Shown here piece after piece: positions 23,011 to 35,440 of a DNA stretch of 48,202 bases (the first letter of the stretch is position 1; every line of letters starts with the position of its first letter). The position numbers were made by a program, and so were the translations under genes. The stretch comes from Gnetum montanum (lineage: Eukaryota > Streptophyta > Gnetopsida > Gnetales > Gnetaceae): NCBI GenBank assembly GCA_015680685.1, contig MNCI01007825.1:1-48202 (forward strand). The letters are read 5' to 3'. A model generated the notes under the pieces. That model ran no database searches. It saw only the letters and a program-made list of their open reading frames with translations, and was not told where the DNA came from.

Positions 23011-23965
23011 AGTCATATTCTATTCCAGATAATGTCTTTTCTTTTCAAGTTTTTGATGATGATAATCATATTTCTGAATTTTTACCCTCTAAGGGTGAAT
23101 TTAGTGATCAATGTATTGAACTTTCTCAAATTAATGAGAAAGTTGTATCCCAAGATGTTAGACTTTTAAATAAGACTTCTCTCAAAATAGCAACTAGAGA
23201 AACATTATTTGATGACTTCTATACCAAAACCGAAGAAATTTCTAACAATACTAATTGGCAAATGCTAGCCAAAACAGAAACAATTCAAAGTCAAAAGAAA
23301 GGACAAAAACACCCTATTAAGATCGAAGCTTGCTTACATGCAGATGAAAAATAAAGCTTGATTGAATTGTTACATGAATTTAATGAGGTTTTGGCTTGGA
23401 CTTATGAGGATCTTAGAACTTTCAATCCATTAGTGATGACACATACTATTCCACCATTTAGATAGAAGCTTAGACCTATAAACCCCAAGATCAAAGCCTT
23501 AATGAAAGTCGAGATCAATAAGCTTCTAGAATCTAAGATCATTTATCCTATGAGATATTCAAGTTGGATATCCAATTTATTGCCCATTAGAAAATGAACT
23601 AGTGAGTTAAGGTTATGTATTGATTTTTGTAATCTTAATGCTTCTTGTATTAAGGATAATTATCCACTTCCTCTTATGGAAGAGCTTTTGCAAATTGTGA
23701 ATGGTGCCCAAATGTTTTCCTTTCTAGATGGATATTCAAGATAAAATCAAATCTTAGTTAGTAAAAAGAACCAATATAAGGTTGCTTTTATAACAAAGTG
23801 AAGAACTTTTCAATTTGCTAAAATGCCCTTTGGTCTTATAAATGCCAGTTCTACCTTTCAAAGAGCTATGGATAAGAATTTTGAAGGACTAATAAGGAAA
23901 TGCATTATTATTTATCTAGATGATTTAATCATTTTCTCCAAGGATCAGAGAATGCACCTTATACC
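23011..23965 (+). pseudogene. Linker and reverse transcriptase of the Tat-like element
   Basis: The same frame continues through an acidic linker (to 23354, TAA) into reverse transcriptase: FNEVLAWTYEDL, KLRPINPK, LRLCIDFCNLNASCIKDNYP, FSFLDGYS, KMPFGLINASSTFQRAM and the catalytic YLDDLIIFS (about 23910-23936). The YxDD box is intact. In-frame stops occur where Trp, Tyr or Gln are expected, for example TGA in the fingers (ITK-stop-RTFQFA) and TAA after DGYSR. The order and spacing are those of gypsy reverse transcriptases. Confidence 0.85.
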
Positions 23966-24045
23966 TTAGGAATATTTTTATAGGATGTAGATGATTTGGT
24001 ATTACTTTGAATGCAAAGAAATCTATCTTTGGTGTTCAAAGTGGT
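23945..24045. repeat. First copy of a ~95-bp repeat near a single-N join
   Basis: Resembles 24175-24269 (both with 'gatttggtatt...tttgaatgcaaagaaat' and 'ttcaaagtggtaagtt'). The second copy ends exactly at the N at 24270. This suggests a badly joined contig end within the reverse transcriptase 3' region. Confidence 0.7.
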
Positions 24046-24174
24046 AAGTTTCTTGATCACATAGTAACTAAGGAAGGAATTATGATTGATCCTGAGCAAG
24101 TAAATGCAATTCTAGAAGTACCATACCCTTTGTCTAAAATTAATTCAAGAGCCTTCTTTGGTGTAGATGATTTG

Positions 24175-24269
24175 GTATTAGACCTTAGGAATATTTTCAT
24201 AAGATATAGATGATTTGGTATTTCTTTGAATGCAAAGAAATTTGTCTTTGGTGTTCAAAGTGGTAAGTT
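24175..24269. repeat. Second copy of the ~95-bp repeat, ending at N
   Basis: See 23945-24045. The thumb/connection part of the polymerase is scrambled or missing across this join. Confidence 0.7.
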
Positions 24270-24270
24270 N

Positions 24271-24704
24271 GCCATTGCTATCTTAAGTCAAAATGTAGAT
24301 GATCAAGGTGAAAGGCCATAGCTTTCATGTCTACACCTTTGAAAGATTTCAAATTGAGATACTCACCTGTTGAAAAATAATTGTATGCTGTTATTAAAGC
24401 CTTAAAGAAATTTTGCTACTGTTTGTTAAATGCAAAGGTTTATGGTATTGTTCCTAATTCAGCCACCATTTTATTAGTTAAATTACAAGATCCTAGTGAA
24501 AAACATGCTAAATGAATTATGAAACTACAAGAGTTTGACATCCAATGGAAAGTAGCCAAGTTGGTTAGAGGAACTGGTCTTACCAAGCTAATTTCCAAAG
24601 CCTTAACCTTAGAAAGTTGTGATGTCCTTAAAAATGAAGAATCATTGCCATGTCAGATATTATCCATTGATAAAGAAAATAATATCCCATTCGCTCCTAA
24701 CTAA
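24271..24704 (+). pseudogene. Ordinary gypsy RNase H fragment of the Tat-like element
   Basis: Fragments KAIAFMSTPLKDFKLRYSP, VEK-stop-LYAVIKALKKF and LQEFDIQWKV correspond to the RT_RNaseH domain ('aIaf.Sr.L...e.nY...EkEllAvv.a...fr') that normally follows gypsy reverse transcriptase. The last part (24519-24701) is the usual linker toward integrase. Its start is cut by the N at 24270. Confidence 0.65.
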
Positions 24705-24761
24705 TTACATGATCCATGGTATGGTGATATTGAATTTTATTTAACCTTTCACCATTGCCCT

Positions 24762-25345
24762 TTGGATTTACCGAGATATAAAAGAAAGTTTTTAGTGTCT
24801 AAAGGTTCTAAGTTTACTGTAATTAGTCGTGAGTTGTTTAGGAAGAACTCCCAAGGAATATATCTTAAATGTTTAAACGAAGAAGAAGCTAACGATGCTT
24901 TGAAACAACTTCATGAGGAAGGACATGGGATATTGACCATTAGTGCATAAAATCACAAGAGCTGGTTACTATTGGCCGACTATGATTAATGATGCTTAGC
25001 ACCTAGTCAAAACTTTTGAACAATGTCAAAAATTTATTGGTAAAGATAGTAACAGTTCAACCCCTTTACAGCCTATAATAGAAACTAGACCTTTTGCACA
25101 ATGAGCTGTAGATTTTATTGGAGTGATTAATCCATTGTCTACTACCTTCACAAGTTTATCTTAACAACCACTGATTATTGCAAGCAAAAGCCCTAGTAGT
25201 AGACAACAAACCCGCCTTCATCTCTATAGAGTTTACGAATTGGGCTAAAGAGCATATTATTATTGTTAAGGCAATAACAGAATATTATCCGTAACAGTTG
25301 GGCTGAGTTCTCCAATAAAATTATATTGGATGGAATTAAGAAAAT
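24762..25345 (+). pseudogene. Integrase N-terminal part of the Tat-like element, truncated
   Basis: The region encodes LKQLHEEGHGI and then, after frameshifts, AGYYWPTM and CQKFIGKD, the zinc-binding HHCC-type end of gypsy integrases, followed by AVDFIGVINPLS and TTTDYCK, the start of the catalytic core. Homology fades by about 25345, where the low-copy region with the beta-glucosidase gene begins. The C-terminal core and 3' LTR are missing. Confidence 0.65.
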
Positions 25346-26012
25346 GATACATGTCAACTAGCCAAACAACATCGTTGTGCTTAATTAATGCACAAAACAT
25401 AATATATACTAAGCATATAAAACACATATATCCACACACATGTATAATGACCACATATGGATGGCCACTACCACTAAAACAACTTAAGGTACTAAGAGGA
25501 ATGACTAAACACATGTAACAATTAGAATTAGAGTAGACATAAATAGGCTTTTACATTAAGGATCCTCAATACATACTAAATTCGGCTAACATAAAATTGT
25601 TTGCCAACAATACTCAATTTTATCTTGCATAGATAATAAAAAAATTTCAAAAGGCTGGAAATTGAATTCTATTCCATGAATCAAGAGTCTTAAAATGGAT
25701 ATAAACTTGTGAGATTCTACTATCACATATCAATCTTGCTAGTGAAACAAATAGTAGTCCATGTTAAAACAATATTTCTCAGTATGCACTTTGCAGTATG
25801 AGTATGTGATCATGCTTTATTTCATCCTCTAATTCTTTATTCTCTACTTTGAAAAAGGAAAATCCTAAGGACTCCATAGGAAGTGAAGCCTCTCTTACAT
25901 TGATACCGAAAATTACCACATATTGACACCGACAGAATCGAACATCTGAGTGCAGAACCACCACCTGCTATTCATGGAATAATTATCATAAAAGAGCCAA
26001 ATGTTGGGAAAA
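25346..26012. other. 3' flank of the beta-glucosidase gene
   Basis: AT-rich sequence with no gene. The part from about 25816 to 26012 is probably the 3' untranslated region of the beta-glucosidase, on the minus strand. Confidence 0.5.
25816..25821 (-). terminator. Poly(A) signal of the beta-glucosidase gene
   Basis: Minus-strand AATAAA about 190 bases after the stop codon at 26013-26015. The position fits a plant near-upstream polyadenylation element. Confidence 0.45.
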
Positions 26013-29785
<3,773 letters not shown>

Positions 29786-29876
29786 AGACGATAATTCTTC
29801 CCTTCTTGAGCCACAACCACTGAGAGCAGTCCCTCAGTTCTGGTACCAGCCTGTGCCAGGGAATCAATAGCCCTCT

Positions 29877-29885
29877 TTACTTATA
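29877..29885 (-). promoter_or_regulatory. Putative TATA box of the beta-glucosidase gene
   Basis: Minus-strand TATAAGTAA lies about 92 bases before the ATG at 29785, which allows a transcription start about 30 bases downstream and a 5' leader of about 60 bases. Confidence 0.5.
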
Positions 29886-30172
29886 AGCATTTCCTGGTGT
29901 TAGGGTGTGCCACAGGGGTAAAAAGTAAATATATCTTTAGTAGGTGCTAAAACGCCTGCCAACAGGGTTTGTGGAATACATGGCTCCAGGCCGTAGACGA
30001 ATGCAACCTGCTGAAACCATCTGTAAGACCTTATTTCCATTGGCCTGCACATCGGATTCAAAAGTTGGGCTCTTTAGCACTCAGGTTTCATTTGCACGCT
30101 GTAAATCAAATATCACAGAAATGAACTGGCATTAAAAAATATTTTCATCTAGTTAGCGGTGGACGTGGTCTG

Positions 30173-30387
30173 GATCTAGATGTTGACAGTCGTTACAAAT
30201 CACACAGCCCCTCAAAGTACTTTTGCCTGGACGTTTTCAGGCAAAGTACTTTTTATGGTCAAAACTTCTGTCTTAGAAGCCGCAGGTCTTTTTTTTAAGT
30301 AGATCCAGATGTTGACCGTCGTTACAAATCACAGAGCACCCCAAAGTACTTTTCCATGGACGTTTTCAGGCAAAGTACTTTTTATGG
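30173..30387. repeat. Duplicated 86-bp hairpin unit upstream of the beta-glucosidase
   Basis: Units 30173-30258 and 30302-30387 are nearly identical. Each holds a TTGAC core (W-box-like) and an inverted repeat: AAAGTACTTTTGCCTG pairs with CAGGCAAAGTACTTT across about 8 bases. Unit 2 has an extra stretch (cctccaatcgattaatgg) before the shared 'gtcaaaact' that follows unit 1 directly. They may be duplicated cis-elements or a small inverted-repeat insertion. About 390-600 bases separate them from the gene start. Confidence 0.75.
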
Positions 30388-30399
30388 CCTCCAATCGAT

Positions 30400-31980
30400 T
30401 AATGGGTCAAAACTTGTGCACTCTTCAACTTTTGCATCACTCATCACACTTAGCACAAAAGGTGTTATAATAATTTTGCATCTCTCTTTTCCAATATATT
30501 TGTAAACTAGAGTCTTTTTTAAATTCCATAGCATCAAGGTTTACCTATCAGCAAATGTTTTGACTATCTTGAAATTCACTCTTAATTGCCCTCTCTCTAG
30601 TGATAAAGAGAATTTTGTTCATGTGTTTTGATAATGTCCCTTCGCCTAGCACATGTGGACTTGGGCCTCCAAAGTTACTCCATTGTGCAAGCTATTTCAA
30701 GATGATGTTATGTTTGGCTTTTTACTTACCACTTCAGTAAATTTCAAGTTTTTGTGGAAGGTTATTAGGCCTATTATTATATATCATATTTCGAAACGTA
30801 GGTGTAATGTTCTCTTTCAAAGGATTGATTATTCAAATATATATCATCTATCTATTATTTTCACCTAGTTCATTTCCAAATCAAATCTCAAGCACCAAAG
30901 TTCAAGTTAGATACTAACCAATTGATTAATCTTTTGCAACTTTAACCTTATTCAACAAGAATTGCTGCCAAGATGCTTTTCGTCTTAAATTCAAGTGGAA
31001 TGACTACTCAGGAGTCTCTCTTTATAATTTGGGATGTTATTTGCTCTGTCTAATTTTATGCCAATCTTTCTCTATTACTAGTTAAGTTGATCCTTAGTGG
31101 ATGGTAGTTTCCCAAATTGGATTCCTCCCTTTTAGGATCTGTTATTTGTGAAGATGTTTCCCAACTTAACATCCCCACTTAATTAAGTTTCCCTTATAGT
31201 CTATAAAACTTAATGTGGATTATGTATTTGATGCTCCATTGTTGAGGACTGGGGAGCATACCTATGGCGAGCGCACTTCAAGCTGCCTCTCTAGCAATGT
31301 TGACAATATTGAATTGAAAGCCCTTTTTGAATGGTTTCTTCCTTGCAAATTTTCTAGGATTGTTTGATATGTGTTGACCCGATAAATTGTGTTTCTATAT
31401 ATATATATATATCCATATACTGAAAGTAGGATTATGTATACTAACCATTGGAATTGATGCTCTTCTTAAATGCATACCATGCGCACACTTTACACAGCAT
31501 GCAAACACCATGAATTTGTCATGGCATCCTACTATCACACACAAGGGCCCTTGAAAACAAACCATGGAGTAGAAGGAAGATGGATTTCCATTTTTAAATT
31601 TGGAGGGTATGCTACTTCATATGTCAGGTCTATCTTAACTATAACAATGTCATTTATGTTTTCTTAGCACCACCATACTAGTAAAACAATTTCATTTTCT
31701 ATTAAAGTGAATAATTATGAGTATCTTAACATGTTTTCTTAACCTGTCATTTCCATATATGCCATTCTTGTGTTCATTTTAAAGATGCCATGAAATTTAA
31801 AATTACTATTCTTTGCCAACGTAAGAAAATGTTTTCTTGATGACCAAAGGCTATTCCCTCAATCCTATGTCATAGGATAGATATGTAACACACATCCTCA
31901 TTCATTTACTTTACAATATATACATCGGATAAAAGAAACTAATGATCCATCTTGAATTTTATGTTGAGCTCTTCATAAAG
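30400..31980. other. Unassigned AT-rich sequence
   Basis: No frame longer than about 70 codons has a recognisable motif. A short (TA)n tract lies near 31397-31411. Weakly polymerase-like words were not convincing. Possibly decayed transposon sequence. Confidence 0.4.
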
Positions 31981-32070
31981 CGTTCATGTGATACCACCTC
32001 AACTATCTAACTTTTAAATGAGCATGTTCTCCATAAAAAGTCTAAACATATTGACATCAAGTATTACTTT

Positions 32071-32079
32071 ATAAAGCAA
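32071..32079. repeat. Left target-site duplication of the SINE
   Basis: ataaagcaa at 32071-32079 is repeated as ataaaacaa at 32232-32240. Both encode the same Ile-Lys-Gln of copia RNase H, which proves the intervening 152 bases are an insertion. Confidence 0.75.
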
Positions 32080-32231
32080 TAAGTATTAGCCTAGTGGTAG
32101 GACTCTTGATTTGAAAGCTCCAAGTCATAGGTTCAAATCTAGTAAAGTAATGCTAAGATTTAAAGTTCTAATTGGACTATACATCTTGGGGTGTAACTAA
32201 ATTTGGGGTTCTCTTAGGGTTTCAACACCCC
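32080..32231 (+). mobile_element. tRNA-derived SINE inserted in a copia fragment
   Basis: 152 bases with an internal polymerase III promoter: A box TAGCCTAGTGGTAGGA (32091-32106 region) and B box GGTTCAAATC (about 32132). The body contains TAAAGTTCTAATT and ACTATACATCTT, shared with the copy at 35240-35440. It is flanked by a 9-base target-site duplication with one mismatch. No poly(A) tail is visible. Not a functional tRNA: the cloverleaf is not complete. Confidence 0.7.
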
Positions 32232-32418
32232 ATAAAACAAGAAGTGAAGGAGAGAAGCATTAAACCTATTCATGTAAATTCAAATAATCAATTGACTAAT
32301 TTATTAACAAAATCTCTTTTGTATTATAGAAATGAATACCTTTGCCACCTTATAGTATAATGAAGACTACAAGTGCAAAAGATCAAAATCAAGACACTTG
32401 CATTCCACCCTAAAGGAG

Positions 32419-32690
32419 GGATTGTTAATGGTAGTGTGTAATGCAAAAGTTATTTTTTAGTTTAATGGTAGTGTATCATGCAACAATTATTTTTTACTTT
32501 ACCTTGTAACCTAGGGACCAAAGCCATGAATCATCTTGTGTTATCTTTCGAAGCACCAAATAGACAAATTAATTATTTGCTAATTTTATGAATTGATGGG
32601 TGGATGTGCTTGTTTTTTGTCCTAATTCATCATAATTTTTCATTCATAATCTATTTATTATTTCCCTATTACAATTCGTTTAGACCTCCA
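32419..32690 (+). repeat. Truncated copia LTR, first copy
   Basis: Starts TGTTAATGGTAGTGTG right after a purine tract. It matches the LTR starting at 32878 for about 250 bases and then breaks into the second RNase H copy. Confidence 0.65.
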
Positions 32691-32877
32691 ACACTCCCAT
32701 AAAACAAGAACTAAAGGAGAGAAGCATTAAACCTATTCATGTGGATTCAAATAATCAATTGGCTGATTTATTAACAAAATCTTTTTTGCATTATAGGAAT
32801 GAGTACCTTTGCCATAATATAGGGATAATGAAGACTACAAGCACTCAAGACACCTGCATTATAGCCTAAAGGAGAAT
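32691..32877 (+). pseudogene. Second copy of the copia RNase H tail
   Basis: Repeats 32225-32418: IKQELKERSIKPIHV and LADLLTKSF, then PPT-like AAAGGAGAA. It begins with 'caacactccc', the last bases of the SINE, so this copy was made after the SINE had inserted. Confidence 0.7.
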
Positions 32878-33540
32878 TGTTAATGATAGTGTGTAATGCA
32901 AGAGTTATTTTTTAGTTTAATGGTAGTGTGCCAGTAGGAGTTATTTTTTTAGTTTACTTTGTAACCTAGGGACCAAAGCCATGTATCATCTTTGGATGTA
33001 TCATCTTTGGTCATCTTTTGAAGCAAGAAATAGAAAAAATTAATTATTTGCTGATTTTATGAATTGATAGGTGGATGTACTTGTTTTTGTTTTCACTGTA
33101 TCATTATTTTTTATAATTTATTCATTATTTTCAAGGAGGAATGACTTTTCATTATCTCTTAGTATAACCCCACTAATTTTCTATAAATATGGGCATACCA
33201 CATTGTAATGCTTTAAAATGATCAATAAGATTCTGTATAAATTTTCTCTCATATTCTCTACTATTCTTTCATCTTCTCCTTTCATATTCCATTACTCTCA
33301 CACTTTCAACAATTTAATATCAAGCATCTTCATCAATTCATTAGCACCATTATCTGTTAATCATTCATCTCATTCAAAGTTACAATAAAGTTTATCACAC
33401 TTTCAATAATTCAATATCAAGCATCTTCATCAACTCATTAGCATCATTATTTGCTAATCATTCATCTCCTTTAGAGTTATAGTAAGTTCATTTACTAAGC
33501 TCAAGATTCAACCAAACTGAGATTCGGATTTATTAGAGTT
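32878..33540 (+). repeat. Copia LTR, second copy (end uncertain)
   Basis: Starts TGTTAATGATAGTGTG; a plausible TATA box ctataaatatggg lies at 33181-33193. Matches the truncated LTR at 32419. The 3' boundary was not resolved; a tandem duplication lies within it. Confidence 0.55.
33301..33490. repeat. 97-bp tandem duplication
   Basis: 33301-33397 and 33398-33490 are two imperfect copies beginning cactttcaa and containing 'atatcaagcatcttcatcaa' and 'gttaatcattcatctc'-like words. Confidence 0.8.
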
Positions 33541-33610
33541 TTAGAATTCCATCGAACCTATGACTTAGAGTTACTAGTGCAAGATTCTTACTACTAAGCT
33601 AACACCTCAT
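33541..33610 (-). mobile_element. tRNA-derived SINE head, second copy
   Basis: On the minus strand GAGGTGTTAGCTTAGTAG (A box, 33610-33591) and GGTTCGATGG (B box, 33558-33549) match the spacing of the copies at 32080 and 35240-35440. Only the tRNA-like head is recognised. Confidence 0.55.
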
Positions 33611-34130
33611 TCTTAAAATTACATTATCACATTCAATCTATATATTTACTTGTGAAGTGATAACTTTTGATTCCTTAGATATTTAAAGTTGGAATGAAAT
33701 CCCAGCCCTGCACTTCTGATTGTACTTATTTTCTGAAAATTTTACAAAGTTATGAAGTAATGTATTATTTTTATTTTACCTTATTTTTTATGACAATTGA
33801 ATCAAAATACAATAAATATGTATGATTACTTGTGAACAGAGCAGATGCATAATTTCTGGCAGCAGGGTGCAACTCCAGTGAACAATGGACCTTCAACTTC
33901 TTGTACATAGCTCTTCAAGTTTCAAAACCCGATTTTATTATATTCTAGTTTAAAGAGTTAAACGGTCAAGCCTCTTTAATAGTTCGCTAAGTGGAATCCT
34001 GGTAATGTTATGCCGTCTATCATTGTAATATGATACCAAAGTGACTCGTCTGATATCACTGAAGGGACAGATCAACATTGAGGGGCTTCAAGGGCTATAC
34101 AGGACAATGAATCTGTGCAAATATTTCTAG
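33611..34130. other. Sequence upstream of the candidate gene fragment
   Basis: A possible short exon-like stretch at 33842-33910 (acceptor gagcag, then MHNFWQQGATPVNNG and a stop) has the same codon feel as the exons at 34131-34836. Frames between 33910 and 34130 are broken by stops. No certain feature. Confidence 0.3.
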
Positions 34131-34836
34131 CAAAAATGTGTCACAGTCTCTTTTCCCTGAAAAGCCATTACTTAATGCACCACAGAGTGCTGTCCTGAAT
34201 ATGTCCTGTCCTGTTAGAGTTCCCAATAGCAGCAAGATAGAGGATCCAATAATTGCAGAGGATGCTAATCATCCCTTGAGCCAGATGAAGCTTGATATTC
34301 ATACATTACATTCTTATGAAACACATTTTTTGCCACCTGATTATAGCAAGGGGATTCAAGGTTAAAACTTTTTATTTCATTGTTTTTCTACTTGCACGGA
34401 TAAAATCTTTTCCTATGTTGAAGATCCCAACATGTTTTCAGCTAAAAATGTGTTTTGTCTCCTATTTCGAGGCAAACCTGCTGCTCTAATTGCGCATTTT
34501 CAGAATTCAAGCTCGATGAACCAAGACAAACAATGCTGACGCATAATTTTTCTCAATGAGAGGCCTAATGCTGGCGACCAAGTAATTTGAACTAACTTTT
34601 TCCTCATTCTTTTATCTTCCGTGGTTACGAAATATGAAAGTCCTCGAATTCTTTAGTACATTCGGGTGATATATAATGTGTTATTTTAGAAACCATTTCC
34701 TGATCGGCAAAATGTTCAAACACGGCCTGGCAAAAATGGCACAAGCAATTTTGGGAATGATCAAGGCAGTCCAAAATTTGGAAACGAAGATAACACCGAT
34801 GGGAGTGAATCACCGCGAGATTCACTTCACATTTGA
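34131..34836 (+). CDS. Unidentified gene fragment, up to three candidate exons
   Basis: Exon A 34131-34360 follows TTTCTAG and ends AAG|GTTAAA; it encodes SLFPEKPLLNAPQ, CPVRVPNSSKIEDP and YETHFLPPDYSKG. Exon B begins after TTTTCAG at 34504 in the matching phase (the split codon gives Glu) and reads FKLDEPRQTMLTHNFSQ before TGA at 34557-34559. Exon C follows TTTTAG at 34690 and reads KPFPDRQNVQTRPGKNG then SPKFGNEDNTDGSESPRD and a TGA at 34834-34836. The polar, Pro/Ser/Asn-rich composition looks like disordered tails of nuclear proteins. I do not recognise the family. B and C cannot be joined without another donor, so C may belong to an alternative form or this is a pseudogene. Confidence 0.3.
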
Positions 34837-35239
34837 GCAAGACGGAACATAACTGAGTTTTGTCGTCGTTTTGAAGCATGTTCTTGCTTTCTGTTTGTTG
34901 TAGCCTGCTGGGTTCATTGGTCCCATTCATCATCCAATGGAATATTCAAAAAAAAAATTGTATATTCTCTGAGAAACAGATCATCACGCTGACAACCAGG
35001 ATGGAAATCGACAGGCAGGTAAAAAATATATAGATCATGCAAACAGCCTATTTTAACAAATATATATATATAATATACAGGTTGTTTAAGGATTTCTTTT
35101 TTCTTGAAAAACTGCATTTTATTTGAAAGAGATTTTTAATTTTTAATCAGTTTAAAGGCAAAACTGCCTTCTCATAGGCATTCAGTGCTTCAAATTGTAT
35201 TTATAATGAATCGATATAGCTTCTAGCTTACATGTGATA
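34837..35239. other. No recognised feature
   Basis: AT-rich, with a (TA)n tract near 35061-35078. Reading frames on the minus strand overlap the exon-like sequence at 34690 and look like its shadow. Confidence 0.4.
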
Positions 35240-35440
35240 TTCAACAACTCTAATATAGTCCCCTTAACCACCCTCCCTAACCTATCTTAGGGTGGAGCCT
35301 ACAATAACTGAAACATAGGTATACCCAAAGATATATAGTTTAATTAGAACTTTACATAACTTAGTATTGCCCATTGGAATCGAACCCATGAACCAGAGCT
35401 TCCAAATCAAGTATTTTACTACTAGGCTAACACCTCATTG
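35240..35440 (-). mobile_element. tRNA-derived SINE, third and longest copy
   Basis: On the minus strand: GAGGTGTTAGCCTAGTAG (A box, ends near 35419), GGTTCGATTCC (B box, 35386-35376), then TAAAGTTCTAATT and ACTATATATCTTTGGG shared with the copy at 32080-32231. The body runs on to about 35240. No clear target-site duplication or poly(A) tail. The best-preserved B box of the three. Confidence 0.65.

Larger units (their letters stand above)
20308..25345 (+). mobile_element. Tat-like Ty3/gypsy retrotransposon, 3' part (decayed)
   Basis: Continues the element whose 5' LTR ends at 10423; copy 1 of the TGATGA family is inserted in its gag. Domains in order: gag, protease, an archaeal-type RNase H, reverse transcriptase, the ordinary gypsy RNase H and the start of integrase. 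It is truncated near 25345 inside the integrase core, with no 3' LTR. Stops and frameshifts make it inactive. The element as a whole is plant Tat/Ogre-like because of the second RNase H; the order is discussed separately. Confidence 0.7.
31987..32357 (+). pseudogene. Copia RNase H C-terminal fragment, split by a SINE
   Basis: The first part reads CDTTSTI-stop-LLNEHVLHKKSK and then HIDIKYYFIKQ (to 32079), the conserved end of copia RNase H. A SINE with a target-site duplication interrupts it, and it resumes at 32232 with IKQEVKERSIKPIHV and LTNLLTKSL. The stop-containing frame ends before 32360. A purine-rich PPT (AAAGGAGGGA, about 32412) and an LTR start follow. Confidence 0.75.

Noticed and set aside
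32080-32150. A real tRNA gene
   Set aside because: A and B boxes are present but the arms do not pair into a full cloverleaf; it has a SINE body and target-site duplications.
34625-34933. 102-codon minus-strand frame
   Set aside because: It overlaps the plus-strand exon-like segment 34690-34836, which has splice signals and better composition; the minus frame looks like its shadow.
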